DNA of 64,000 bases from Microbacterium sp. A20 (GCF_004794515.1 NZ_SSDF01000065.1:62001-126000), one strand, 5' to 3'; shown: positions 1 through 7,914, numbered from the stretch's first letter. Translations and numbers: made by a program. Notes: generated by a model from the sequence alone, not told the origin.

Positions 1-890
1 CAGTGCTCGCCTGTGTCACGCGACGCGATGAAGCGCCGGGACACGGCGATGTCGCGGTCTCCGAGCCCCGCGGCCACCAGCTCGTCGAAGGCGGCCCGCA
101 GGGTGGGCAGCAGCACCGGTGCGGTACCGGTGGCCTCGGCGATGTCGGCGGCGAAGCCGAGATCCTTCACCATGTACTGCGCGACGCCGCTGGGGGAGTC
201 GTCGCCGGTGACGAGCTTCTCGCGACGGCTGTCGAGCAGGCGGGAGCCGGCGTATCCGCCGGAGAGCAGCGACCAGAGGGCGTCGAGGTCGAGTCCGGAG
301 CGGTCGGCGAGCACCGTCGCCTCTCCGAGCGCGAGGATCGTGGCCGAGACGACGAGCTGGTTGCACGCCTTGGCGACCTCGCCGGCGCCGAGCGGCCCGA
401 GCAGGACGGGGGTGCCGCACGGGGCGAGCACCTCGGCGGCGAGGGCGGCATCCTCCGGGGCGCCGCCGAGCATGATCGAGAGGGTCCCGGCGATCGCGCC
501 GTCTTCGCCGCCCGAGACGGGGCAGTCGACGACCCGCACCCGTCCGTCGGTCTGGGCGCCGATGCGCTCCGCGAGCGCGCGGACCGCCGGTGCCGACGAG
601 GTGGAGCCGATCATGATGAGCAGTTCGCCGGCATCCGCGAGAAGTCCGTCCGGGCCGTCGAGCATCGCCTCGAACGGGGGCAGATCGGGGAGCATCATCA
701 GGAGCACGTCTACTCTGGAGGCGAGTTCGCGTGGCGTCTCCGCCCAGGAGGCTCCGGCCGCCAGCAACTCCGGCTGCGGGCGACGGGCATGGATGACGAG
801 TCGACCATGGGCGGCGAGCAGGTGGTCGGCCATCGGGCGGCCCATGGCGCCGAGACCGACGGCCCCGACGGTGACGGATGAGATGTCCAT
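1..890 (-). CDS. 3-hydroxyisobutyrate dehydrogenase family oxidoreductase (C-terminal end at window edge)
   Basis: Predicted soluble NAD(P)-dependent beta-hydroxyacid dehydrogenase. The N-terminus has the Rossmann glycine motif GAVGLGAMG (about residues 8-16), the substrate loop DCPVSGGEDGA near residue 120, and the family lysine in the stretch EVAKACNQL near residue 172. The frame is open for 296 codons and runs off the left edge; since the family is usually about 290-300 residues, nearly all of it is present, and the truncated last codon could even be the stop. The gene is divergent from the ketogluconate-type cluster and shares its operator-like sequence. Family members reduce tartronate semialdehyde, oxidise 3-hydroxyisobutyrate or act on sugar acids; the sugar-acid context favours the last or first, but the substrate cannot be read from the sequence. 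Confidence 0.85.
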   Translation of the reverse strand, partial: MDISSVTVGAVGLGAMGRPMADHLLAAHGRLVIHARRPQPELLAAGASWAETPRELASRVDVLLMMLPDLPPFEAMLDGPDGLLADAGELLIMIGSTSSAPAVRALAERIGAQTDGRVRVVDCPVSGGEDGAIAGTLSIMLGGAPEDAALAAEVLAPCGTPVLLGPLGAGEVAKACNQLVVSATILALGEATVLADRSGLDLDALWSLLSGGYAGSRLLDSRREKLVTGDDSPSGVAQYMVKDLGFAADIAEATGTAPVLLPTLRAAFDELVAAGLGDRDIAVSRRFIASRDTGEH

Positions 891-896
891 GCGCAC

Positions 897-902
897 ACGG
901 TA
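897..902 (-). promoter_or_regulatory. -10 box TACCGT of a leaderless promoter
   Basis: TACCGT on the minus strand ends six bases before the ATG at 890, with no Shine-Dalgarno sequence between, so transcription would start at or next to the start codon. The operator-like repeat lies directly upstream. Confidence 0.6.
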
Positions 903-908
903 GCAACA

Positions 909-942
909 ATCCAATGGATAGAACAGTGTCCAACAGGATGGA
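909..942. promoter_or_regulatory. Operator-like element, copy 1 (probable IclR site)
   Basis: This element contains the odd palindrome ATCCA-A-TGGAT (909-919) and a second half TCCAACAGGATGGA (929-942), with TCCAA repeated at a 19-base period. Bases 910-942 match 2950-2982 at 23 of 33 positions with no gaps. It lies between the divergent dehydrogenase genes. The regulator gene at 2104-2892 lies between the two copies, so it is the likely binding protein; that is inference. Confidence 0.6.
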
Positions 943-989
943 TCTGAGCTAAAGTGAGGGATCCACGACTTCCCGAGGAAGGGATCAGC

Positions 990-2048
990 ATGACGGGGAC
1001 CGAGAAGAAGCTGCGCGCCGTCGTGACGGTGCCGCTGCGGGAAGACCTGTGCCGGCTCATCGAAGAGCTCGAGCCTCGCGTCGAGGTGGTCCGCGATCAC
1101 TCGCTCCTCCCGCCGATGCGTGGACCTGCCGACTGGTCCGGCGACCCGGACTTCACGCGCACCGCGAGCGAGCAGCAGGCCTTCGACGAACTGGTCGACT
1201 CCGCCGACGTGCTCTTCGGCATTCCCGATGTGGATGCCGCGGCGCTGGCCCGCACGGTGGCGGCGAATCCCCGCCTGCGCTGGGTCATGACGACGGCAGC
1301 CGGCGGCGGGGCCGCGATCAAGGCCGCAGAGCTGGAGCGTGCGGACCTCGACCGGATCGTGTTCACCACCAGTGCCGGCGTGCACGGGGGTCCTCTGGCC
1401 GAATTCGCGGTCTTCGGGGTGATGGCGGGCGCGAAGAACCTCCCTCGGCTCCTCGCCGATCAGAGCAGCCGCACGTGGCCCGACCGCTGGGAGATGCGTC
1501 AGCTCGACGAGATGACCGTGCTGATCGTCGGTCTCGGCGGCATCGGTTCGGAGTGCGCGCGGCGCTTCCACGCACTCGGTGCCCGAGTCTGGGGCACGAC
1601 CCGGTCGGGGGAGCCGGTCGCCGGCGTCGATCGCCTGGTACGTCTCGACGAGCTGCGCGACGCGGTGTCCCACGTCGATGCGATCGTCGTGACGCTGCCG
1701 GGGACGGCGCAGACCCACCATCTGATCGATGCCGACATCCTCGACGCGGTGAAGCCGGGCGCGATCGTCGCCAACGTCGGCCGCGGCACGGTGATCGACG
1801 AAGCCGCCCTGCTCGCGTCCCTCGACGACGGACGTGTCGCGTTCGCCGCCCTCGATGTCTTCGAGCGTGAGCCGCTCGATGACGCGTCGCCCCTGTGGAC
1901 GCATCCGAACGTGCTCGTGAGCCCGCACACGGCCGCGCTCAGCTCGAAAGAGGAGGAGCGGATCGCGCGTCGCTTCGCCGAGAATGCGGCGCGCCTGCTC
2001 GATGGCGAGCCGCTGACCGCCGTGGTCGATACGGTCGAGTTCTACTGA
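990..2048 (+). CDS. D-2-hydroxyacid dehydrogenase, possible 2-ketoaldonate reductase
   Basis: A 352-residue NAD(P)H-dependent D-isomer-specific 2-hydroxyacid dehydrogenase. It shows the cofactor motif GLGGIG near residue 181, the catalytic arginine in VGRGTVIDEAAL, the glutamate in DVFEREPL and the histidine in SPHTAALS. I place the start at the ATG at 990 because GAGGAAGG sits about seven bases before it; an in-frame ATG at 954 has no such site. It leads the transcription unit with the IclR regulator. With idonate dehydrogenase, 5-keto-gluconate reductase and gluconokinase downstream, a role in reducing a 2-ketoaldonate (for example 2-keto-L-gulonate to idonate) is attractive but inferred. 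A glyoxylate or hydroxypyruvate reductase is the alternative. Confidence 0.85.
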   Translation: MTGTEKKLRAVVTVPLREDLCRLIEELEPRVEVVRDHSLLPPMRGPADWSGDPDFTRTASEQQAFDELVDSADVLFGIPDVDAAALARTVAANPRLRWVMTTAAGGGAAIKAAELERADLDRIVFTTSAGVHGGPLAEFAVFGVMAGAKNLPRLLADQSSRTWPDRWEMRQLDEMTVLIVGLGGIGSECARRFHALGARVWGTTRSGEPVAGVDRLVRLDELRDAVSHVDAIVVTLPGTAQTHHLIDADILDAVKPGAIVANVGRGTVIDEAALLASLDDGRVAFAALDVFEREPLDDASPLWTHPNVLVSPHTAALSSKEEERIARRFAENAARLLDGEPLTAVVDTVEFY

Positions 2049-2103
2049 TCGGCACGCGGGTGTTCGCGCACCTGCGGCCCCACTGACGGCGGAAGGCGCA
2101 GCC

Positions 2104-2892
2104 ATGGATGACGACACCCGTGAGGGACGCGATCCCGCGCCTGCCGTCACCCGCAGCATCCGCCTGCTCGGCCTCCTCGCCGACGCGGGTGGTCCCCGAA
2201 CCCTGACCGAACTCGCCGGCGAACTCGGGCTGGCCAAGTCGTCGACCGCGAATCTGTGTCTCGCGCTCGAGGCCGGGGGCATGGTCGACCGCACGCCGCA
2301 GGGCTACCGCCTGGGAGTGCGCACCGCCGAGCTCGGGGGTGCGTTCGCCGCGCAGTTCAACCAGGTGCGCGAGTTCTACAGCGTGTGCGAGGCCTCGCCG
2401 CAGCTGGCGTCCGAGCTCGTGCAGGTCGCCATGCTCGACGGCACGGATGCGCTGTATCTCGCCCGGCACGAAGGGTCTCGGTCGCTGCGGCTGGGGACCC
2501 CGCTGGGCTCGCGACTCCCCGCTCCGCTCTCGGCCACGGGTCGCGCGCTGCTCGCGGCGATGAGCGATGCCGAAGTGGTCGAGCTCCTGGGGGAGGACGC
2601 GGTCTTCCCCGCGCTCACGGACCGGAGCGCGACCACCATGACCGGTCTGCTCGATGTGCTGGCCACCGCCCGTCGGCGCGGCTGGGCGCTGGATGCGGAG
2701 GAGTCGTTCCGCGGCATCGTGGGCGTCGCCGTCCCGCTCGAGGGCTGGGCGCCCACCGATCCGCCGCTGGCGCTCGGCGTCGCCATCCGTGCCGCCGAGG
2801 CGGACTACGAACGCATCGAGCGCGTGGGCGAGGCCCTGCGTGCGGCCGCCGCGGCGTTGACGAACCCCTTCAGTACCGCCGTACGCCGCTGA
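2104..2892 (+). CDS. IclR family transcriptional regulator
   Basis: A 262-residue regulator with an N-terminal winged helix-turn-helix (about residues 14-70, LTELAGELGLAKSSTANL as recognition region) and a C-terminal IclR effector domain (about 80-255). It begins 55 bases after the hydroxyacid dehydrogenase, with GGAAGG seven bases before its ATG, and is probably cotranscribed with it. Two nearly identical operator-like elements flank its neighbourhood (909-942 and 2950-2982), each over a promoter region, which suggests control of both the divergent dehydrogenases and the downstream transporter operon. The effector is likely a sugar acid of the pathway, but this is not visible in the sequence. 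Confidence 0.92.
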   Translation: MDDDTREGRDPAPAVTRSIRLLGLLADAGGPRTLTELAGELGLAKSSTANLCLALEAGGMVDRTPQGYRLGVRTAELGGAFAAQFNQVREFYSVCEASPQLASELVQVAMLDGTDALYLARHEGSRSLRLGTPLGSRLPAPLSATGRALLAAMSDAEVVELLGEDAVFPALTDRSATTMTGLLDVLATARRRGWALDAEESFRGIVGVAVPLEGWAPTDPPLALGVAIRAAEADYERIERVGEALRAAAAALTNPFSTAVRR

Positions 2893-2949
2893 CCGCTCTC
2901 GCACTGCCGCGCCTCCGCGGCTGGTGTCTTTCCGTGCATCCGAACCGGG

Positions 2950-2987
2950 TCCAAAGGGTTGAACGCAATCCAACGGGCTGGTACAGT
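2950..2987 (+). promoter_or_regulatory. Promoter of the transporter operon overlapped by operator-like copy 2
   Basis: A -35 box TTGAAC (2959-2964) and a -10 box TACAGT (2982-2987) are separated by 17 bases. The operator-like repeat covers 2950-2982, so it spans the -35 box and the whole spacer. A bound regulator here would block RNA polymerase, which fits a repressor released by the inducer. Confidence 0.65.
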
Positions 2988-3028
2988 CGTGCTCACGCCG
3001 CAGGCGAAGCCGATCGAAGGAGATGGCA

Positions 3029-4441
3029 GTGACCGACCCCCGCACCTCAGCACGAGCAGTGTCCGATGACCCGGAGTACGCGGCGAATCTGCGCCGCGCG
3101 ACGCTCGCGTCCAGCATCGGCAGCGCGCTCGAATACTTCGACTTCGCGCTCTACGGGCTCTCGACGGCGTTGATCTTCAACGTCCTGTTCTTCCCGCAGG
3201 ACGACCCAGCCATGGCCACGGTCGCCGCGTTCGCGACGTTCGGCGTCGGCTTCCTCGCACGGCCGTTCGGCGGATTGTTCTTCGGTGTCCTGGGCGACAA
3301 GCTCGGGCGCAAGTGGGTCCTGGTCGCCACGATCGTCCTGATGGGCGGGGCGTCGACCGCGATCGGTCTGCTGCCCACCTACGAGGCGATCGGGCTCTGG
3401 GCCCCCATCCTGCTGGTGCTGATGCGCCTCCTGCAGGGCTTCGGCGCGGGGGCCGAGCAGGCGGGCGCGACAGTGCTGATGGCCGAGTACGCGCCGGTCA
3501 AGCGCCGGGGGTTCTTCTCGGCCCTGCCGTTCGTCGGCATCCAGGCCGGCACCCTGCTCGCCGCGGTCGTCTTCGGGCTGATCACGCTGCTCCCCGAGGA
3601 CCAGCTGCTGAGCTGGGGATGGCGCGTGCCGTTCCTCGCCTCGTTCGCGCTGATCCTCCTCGCCCTGTTCATCCGGATGCGGTTGCGCGAGACGCCGACG
3701 TTCATCGAGCTCGAGAAGCACGAGCAGATCGCTGACCGCCCCATCAAGGAGATCTTCACGCACGGGCTCCCCGGCGTCATCGTCGGCATCGGTCTGCGGA
3801 TGGCCGAGAACGGCGGCTCGTACATGTTCCAGACCCTCGGTCTCGCGTTCTTCGTCACGGTGGTCGGCGACAGTGCCGACAAGAGCCTGCTCACCTGGGG
3901 TGTCACCCTCGGATCGCTGATCGGCGTCTTCTCCGTGCCGTTCACCGGACACCTCTCCGACCGTTTCGGGCGCCGCACGGTCTACCGGTTCGGAGCGGTC
4001 TTCATGCTCGTCTACACGTTCCCCGCGTGGTGGCTCCTGTCGCTCGGCAACTACGCCGTCGCCATCGGCGTGATCGCGATCGGCATCGGCGTGGCCGTGA
4101 ACAGCATGCTCGGACCGCAGTGCGCCATGCTCCCGGAGCTCTTCGGCAACCGTCACCGCTACCTGGGTGTGGCGATGGCCCGCGAGATCTCGGCCGTGCT
4201 CGCCGGCGGTCTCGCCGGTGTGCTCGGTGCATACCTCATCGCGGTGAGCGACGGGAACTGGGTGCTCCTCGCGATCTACATGGCCGTGCTCGCCCTGATC
4301 ACGACCGCATCGACGTTCCTCGCTCCCGAGACGCTGCGTCGCGACCTCACCCGCGTCGACGACGCGATCAAGGTCTCCCGGGAAGAGGGCGGCGACGACG
4401 TCTTCGCCACGACGGTGTCGATCAAGGCCGTCGGACGGTGA
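3029..4441 (+). CDS. MFS transporter, metabolite:H+ symporter type
   Basis: A 470-residue inner-membrane permease with about 12 hydrophobic segments. The N-terminal stretch LGSALEYFDFALYG, the loop GDKLGRK between TM2 and TM3, and the matching SDRFGRR in the second half are typical of the MHS branch of the major facilitator superfamily, which imports carboxylates and betaines with protons. I prefer the GTG at 3029, six bases after AAGGAG (3017-3022); the ATG at 3023 directly abuts that site. It is the first gene of a compact operon with sugar-acid enzymes, so it likely imports the hexonate or ketohexonate they degrade. Confidence 0.88.
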   Translation: MTDPRTSARAVSDDPEYAANLRRATLASSIGSALEYFDFALYGLSTALIFNVLFFPQDDPAMATVAAFATFGVGFLARPFGGLFFGVLGDKLGRKWVLVATIVLMGGASTAIGLLPTYEAIGLWAPILLVLMRLLQGFGAGAEQAGATVLMAEYAPVKRRGFFSALPFVGIQAGTLLAAVVFGLITLLPEDQLLSWGWRVPFLASFALILLALFIRMRLRETPTFIELEKHEQIADRPIKEIFTHGLPGVIVGIGLRMAENGGSYMFQTLGLAFFVTVVGDSADKSLLTWGVTLGSLIGVFSVPFTGHLSDRFGRRTVYRFGAVFMLVYTFPAWWLLSLGNYAVAIGVIAIGIGVAVNSMLGPQCAMLPELFGNRHRYLGVAMAREISAVLAGGLAGVLGAYLIAVSDGNWVLLAIYMAVLALITTASTFLAPETLRRDLTRVDDAIKVSREEGGDDVFATTVSIKAVGR

Positions 4442-5223
4442 GTGCGCTGCCCGCGGGCCTCGCCCTCTTCGACCTCGGCGGCCGCGCGGCGCTCGTCACC
4501 GGCTCGAGCCAGGGCATCGGCCGGACGCTCGCGGAAGGACTCGCCGGAGCGGGTGCGACCGTCGTGGTGCACGGACGTGACGCCGGGAAAGCGGCGGCGG
4601 CTGCGCACGAGATCGCGCAGGCCACGGGAGCCGTGGTCCACAGCCTCGTCTTCGACGTCACCGACGCCGCGGCGGTGGATGCGGGGATGCGCGAGGTCGA
4701 GCAGCTCATCGGCACGCCCGACATCCTCGTGAACAATGCCGGAGTCCAGCGGCGGGCGCCGATCGCGGAGTTCGCGGACGAGGACTGGGATGCGCTCGTG
4801 CAGACCAACCTCTCCAGCGTGTTCCACCTGTCTCGCCGCGTCGCGGCCGGCATGATCGCCCGCGGTTCGGGGAAGATCATCCAGATCGGCAGCGTGCAGT
4901 CGCAGCTCGCCCGTCCGTCGATCGCCGCGTACGCGGCGACCAAGGGCGCGATCGTGATGTTCACGAAGGGGCTCTGTGCCGACCTCGCCCCGCACGGCAT
5001 CCAGGCCAACGCCATCGCTCCCGGCTACTTCGCGACCGCCCTCACGCAGCCGCTCGTCGAGGACGAGGAGTTCTCGGCGTGGGTCCGCGGACGCACGCCG
5101 GCCGGACGTTGGGGAGACACCCGCGACCTCGTCGGTGCCCTGCTCTTCCTCGCCGGCGGTGCGAGCGACTTCGTCAACGGCCAGACGCTCTTCGTCGACG
5201 GCGGAATGACGGCGGTCGTCTGA
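4438..5223 (+). CDS. SDR oxidoreductase, gluconate 5-dehydrogenase (5-ketogluconate reductase) type
   Basis: A 261-residue classical short-chain dehydrogenase, likely interconverting 5-keto-D-gluconate and D-gluconate with NAD(P)(H). Visible are TGSSQGIG (from residue 21), NNAG (about 99), catalytic Ser near 152, and YAATK with Tyr 165 and Lys 169; the C-terminus ends in the family-typical FVDGGMTAVV. The GTG start overlaps the transporter stop codon in GTGA (4438-4441), so the two are translationally coupled. The idonate dehydrogenase and gluconokinase of the same operon support an IdnO-like function. Other SDR polyol or keto-sugar reductases would look alike. Confidence 0.8.
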   Translation: MSALPAGLALFDLGGRAALVTGSSQGIGRTLAEGLAGAGATVVVHGRDAGKAAAAAHEIAQATGAVVHSLVFDVTDAAAVDAGMREVEQLIGTPDILVNNAGVQRRAPIAEFADEDWDALVQTNLSSVFHLSRRVAAGMIARGSGKIIQIGSVQSQLARPSIAAYAATKGAIVMFTKGLCADLAPHGIQANAIAPGYFATALTQPLVEDEEFSAWVRGRTPAGRWGDTRDLVGALLFLAGGASDFVNGQTLFVDGGMTAVV

Positions 5224-5954
5224 TGCGTCTCGGTCGAGTCGCGTCCGCAGCAGGCCCCCGCTGGGTGCGCGAGACGCCCGATGGGCTCATCCCGGTCTCC
5301 GACCCGTTCCTCGCGTTCGCGGAGGGCCGCGCCCCGGATGATGAGGGTGACGCCATTGCCGGAACCGTCGTCGCTCCCGTCGATCCGCTCGTCATCGTCG
5401 GCATCGCCCAGAACGGTCCGGGCCACGTCTCGCCGGTGCAGGCATGGCTCAAGAGTCCGCGCACCGTGGTCGGAAGCGGTGCGGAGGTCGTGCTGCGGCG
5501 CGATGCGGGCGCCCCGGTGGCCGAGGGCGAGATCGCCGTCGTGATCGGCCGGGCGACGCACGGATTGACGGCCCGGAACGCGCACGAGTACGTGCTCGGC
5601 GTCACGGCCGTGAACGATCTCTCCAGCCCCGACCGCGCGAGCGTCGATCCGCGCAACTTCGAGTCCAAGTCGGGGGAGCGGTACACGCCCCTCGGTCCGT
5701 GGATCGACACCGAGGCGGGGATCGACGATGTCGACCTCGATGTCGAGGTCGACGGGCTCCTCGTCGCCCGGACCGGGAGCAGGGAGCTGCCGATGGCGAT
5801 CCGCGAATGCCTCGCCTACGTCGCCGCGTGGTCCGTTCTGGGGCCCGGCGACGTGGTGATGACCGGTGCTCCGCATTCGCAGGCGTCGGTGCGACCCGGC
5901 CAGCGCGTGACGATCCGGGTGGGCGGAGTCGAACTCGTCACGGCGTTCGTCTGA
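5223..5954 (+). CDS. Fumarylacetoacetate hydrolase (FAH) family protein
   Basis: A 243-residue member of the FAH superfamily, metal-dependent enzymes that hydrolyse, decarboxylate or isomerise acylpyruvate-like compounds. The conserved core is seen as GEIAVVIG, the loop SKSGERYTPLGPWI and the C-terminal GDVVMTGAP. It is somewhat short because the usual N-terminal region is reduced. ATG overlaps the preceding stop (TGATG). FAH proteins of sugar-acid clusters act on 2,4-diketo-3-deoxy acids, which would be a second, hydrolytic branch beside the gluconokinase route in this operon. The actual substrate is unknown. Confidence 0.8.
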   Translation: MRLGRVASAAGPRWVRETPDGLIPVSDPFLAFAEGRAPDDEGDAIAGTVVAPVDPLVIVGIAQNGPGHVSPVQAWLKSPRTVVGSGAEVVLRRDAGAPVAEGEIAVVIGRATHGLTARNAHEYVLGVTAVNDLSSPDRASVDPRNFESKSGERYTPLGPWIDTEAGIDDVDLDVEVDGLLVARTGSRELPMAIRECLAYVAAWSVLGPGDVVMTGAPHSQASVRPGQRVTIRVGGVELVTAFV

Positions 5955-5970
5955 CTGAGGAGGAGACCTG

Positions 5971-7008
5971 GTGGACAATCTCGCCGTGGTGGCCCACGCC
6001 GCCGAAGACCTGCGCATCGAAGACATCGGCGCTCCCGCGCCCCACACCGACGAGGCGGTCATCGACATCGCCTACGGGGGAATCTGCGGCTCCGACCTGC
6101 ACTACTTCCGGCACGGCGCGGCCGGGGCCTCGGTGCTGCGCGAGCCGATGGTCCTGGGGCATGAGGTCTCGGGTGTCGTGGCCGTCGCCGCGGCGGACGG
6201 CTCGGGTCCCGCCGTCGGAACCTCGGTGGCCGTGCACCCCCTGACCGCGCACGGCGACGGGCGCACGCCCTGGCCGTCCGATCAGCCGAATCTCGCGCCG
6301 GCCTCGACGTACCTCGGCTCGGCGATGCACATGCCGCACACGCAGGGTGCATTCGCACGACGGGTCTCGCTGCCCACGCGCATGCTGCATCCCCTGCCCG
6401 CGGGTCTCGATCTCAGAACCGCAGCGCTGGCCGAGCCCGCGGCCGTCGCCTGGCATGCCCTGCAGCGAGCCGGCGAGGTGTACGGGCGCCGAGTCGTCGT
6501 CATCGGCGCAGGGCCGATCGGTCAGCTGGTCGCCTCGGTCGCCCAGCGCGGCGGGGCGGCGTCCGTGACCGTCACCGACCTGCAGCAGCGTCCGCGCGAG
6601 ATCGCCGAGGCGCGTGGCATCCGGGCGATCGATGCCAGGGCCGAGGCGGAGATCGCCGAGCTCCACGCAGACATCGTGCTCGAATCCAGCGGCACCGTCC
6701 CCGGACTCGCGGCCGCGGTCTCGGCGGCGATCCGCGGCGGAACCGTCGTGCTGCTCGGCCTGCAACGCGGGGGAGAGGTGCCGGCCCCTCTGGCCACGGC
6801 CATCACCCGCGAATTGACGCTTCGCGGCTCGTTCCGTTTCGGCGACGAGCTCGACGACGTCATCGCCGCGCTCGCCGACGGCAGCCTGGACGTCCGCGGT
6901 ATCATCAGCGAGGTGCTGCCCGTCGAGCGTTCTCACGATGCCTTCGCGCTGGCAGCCGATCCCGCGAGCTCCTGCAAGGTGCTCATCGACTTCGGCCTGG
7001 AGATATGA
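5971..7008 (+). CDS. L-idonate 5-dehydrogenase-like zinc alcohol dehydrogenase
   Basis: A 345-residue medium-chain dehydrogenase expected to oxidise L-idonate (or another hexonate) to 5-ketogluconate. The catalytic zinc site is recognisable: Cys in GGICGSDLHYFRHG and GHEVSG near residue 66; the cofactor motif is GAGPIG in the middle of the chain. The region where the family has four structural-zinc cysteines reads instead through HPLTAHGDGRTPW and contains none of them, although the following SAMHMPHTQGAF resembles E. coli IdnD. GTG start with GAGGAGGA (5958-5965) before it. It overlaps gluconokinase by ATGA. Confidence 0.82.
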   Translation: MDNLAVVAHAAEDLRIEDIGAPAPHTDEAVIDIAYGGICGSDLHYFRHGAAGASVLREPMVLGHEVSGVVAVAAADGSGPAVGTSVAVHPLTAHGDGRTPWPSDQPNLAPASTYLGSAMHMPHTQGAFARRVSLPTRMLHPLPAGLDLRTAALAEPAAVAWHALQRAGEVYGRRVVVIGAGPIGQLVASVAQRGGAASVTVTDLQQRPREIAEARGIRAIDARAEAEIAELHADIVLESSGTVPGLAAAVSAAIRGGTVVLLGLQRGGEVPAPLATAITRELTLRGSFRFGDELDDVIAALADGSLDVRGIISEVLPVERSHDAFALAADPASSCKVLIDFGLEI

Positions 7009-7502
7009 GCGTGCGCATCGTCGTGATGGGTCCCAGCGGCTGCGGCAAGTCCACGGTGGGCGCAGCGCTCGCCGAGAGCATCGGGGCGCGCTTCATCGAC
7101 GGCGACGACCTGCATCCGCTGACGAACGTCGAGAAGATGGCCGCCGGCATCCCGCTCGACGATGGGGACCGGATGCCGTGGCTTCGCACCGTCGGAGCGG
7201 CGCTCCACGGCGCGGACCGGATCGTCATCGCCTGCTCCGCGTTGCGCCGTCAGTACCGCGACGCGATCCGCGAGGAGGCGCCAGACGCGTTCTTCGTGGA
7301 GCTGGTGGTCGAGCGCGCCACACTGGAGGCGCGCCTCACGCAGCGCGCGGAGCACTTCATGCCTGCATCGCTGCTGGATTCGCAGCTGGAGACCCTGGAG
7401 CCGCTGCAGGACGATGAGAACGGGATCCGTGTCTCGGCGTCACTGGCTCTGGACGAGGAGCTGCGCCTCATCCGTGATGCGGTGCAGGCGACGGCGGTCT
7501 GA
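7005..7502 (+). CDS. gntK: Gluconokinase
   Basis: A 165-residue cytoplasmic kinase that phosphorylates gluconate to 6-phosphogluconate using ATP. It has the P-loop GPSGCGKST (residues 9-17), GDDLHP near residue 34, and CSALRRQYRD, all characteristic of the GntK/IdnK family, at normal family length. Its ATG overlaps the dehydrogenase stop (ATGA, 7005-7008). As the last gene of the operon it delivers the pathway product to the pentose phosphate route. Confidence 0.93.
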   Translation: MSVRIVVMGPSGCGKSTVGAALAESIGARFIDGDDLHPLTNVEKMAAGIPLDDGDRMPWLRTVGAALHGADRIVIACSALRRQYRDAIREEAPDAFFVELVVERATLEARLTQRAEHFMPASLLDSQLETLEPLQDDENGIRVSASLALDEELRLIRDAVQATAV

Positions 7503-7513
7503 AACCGCAGGGG

Positions 7514-7573
7514 TCTGAAACGCCGTCAGTCCTTCTGAAACGCCGTCAGTCCTTCTGAAACGCCGTCAGTCCT
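7514..7573. repeat. Three exact tandem copies of a 20-base unit
   Basis: The unit TCTGAAACGCCGTCAGTCCT occurs at 7514-7533, 7534-7553 and 7554-7573. The last copy contains the stop codon and last codons of the small minus-strand gene ending at 7566, so the array appears to be a duplication of that gene's 3' end. It lies between two convergent genes. Confidence 0.95.
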
Positions 7574-7691
7574 TGCGGTAGCCCGAGCGCCCCATCGCGA
7601 ACAGCGCGAAGAACGACGTGACGGCGGCGCACACGGTCATGGCGCCGATCAGCCAGAGGATTGCGTGCGAGAGGAAGGCGCCGTCGAGCAT
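7566..7691 (-). CDS. Small membrane protein, 41 residues, unknown function
   Basis: An open frame from ATG 7691 to TGA 7566 encodes 41 residues with one long hydrophobic segment (AILWLIGAMTVCAAV followed by TSFFALFAMG) and a short basic tail, GRSGYRKD. On the minus strand GGAG lies about seven bases before the ATG. It is convergent with gluconokinase. Coding evidence is the ribosome site, GC-rich third positions and a plausible single-pass topology. I do not recognise a family. Confidence 0.6.
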   Translation of the reverse strand: MLDGAFLSHAILWLIGAMTVCAAVTSFFALFAMGRSGYRKD

Positions 7692-7884
7692 GGGGGTTCT
7701 CCGTGTTCTGCAGAAAAGGACCGGTGTCCTCAGCCTATCGGGTCATCCGGTACCATTGAGGCTGTACCTCGGCGAGGGATGCTTCTGCGCGTGCGCGTTC
7801 ATCCGTTATCGACGCGGCGAAGCAAGCCCGGTGGCTTTCCTCCTGCGTCAGCGAGTTCGACAATTCCAAGACCACCGCGCGGCG

Positions 7885-7906
7885 CCTTCGCTGCGTGCCC
7901 CGAAGG
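7885..7906 (+). promoter_or_regulatory. Hairpin that can cover the rplY ribosome binding site
   Basis: CCTTCG (7885-7890) can pair with CGAAGG (7901-7906), overlapping the AAGGAG site (7903-7908) in front of the rplY start. The untranslated region between 7692 and 7914 is about 220 bases including the promoter; I see no clear known leader motif in it. Weak evidence for translational control. Confidence 0.3.
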
Positions 7907-7914
7907 AGAACCCC

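Noticed and set aside
954..989. Earlier ATG for the D-2-hydroxyacid dehydrogenase
   Set aside because: It has no ribosome site, while the ATG at 990 has GAGGAAGG at correct spacing and the protein aligns naturally from there.
7514..7573. Tandem repeat considered as a CRISPR or riboswitch array
   Set aside because: Units are contiguous with no spacers and lack leader or cas genes; no aptamer-like conserved core is seen.
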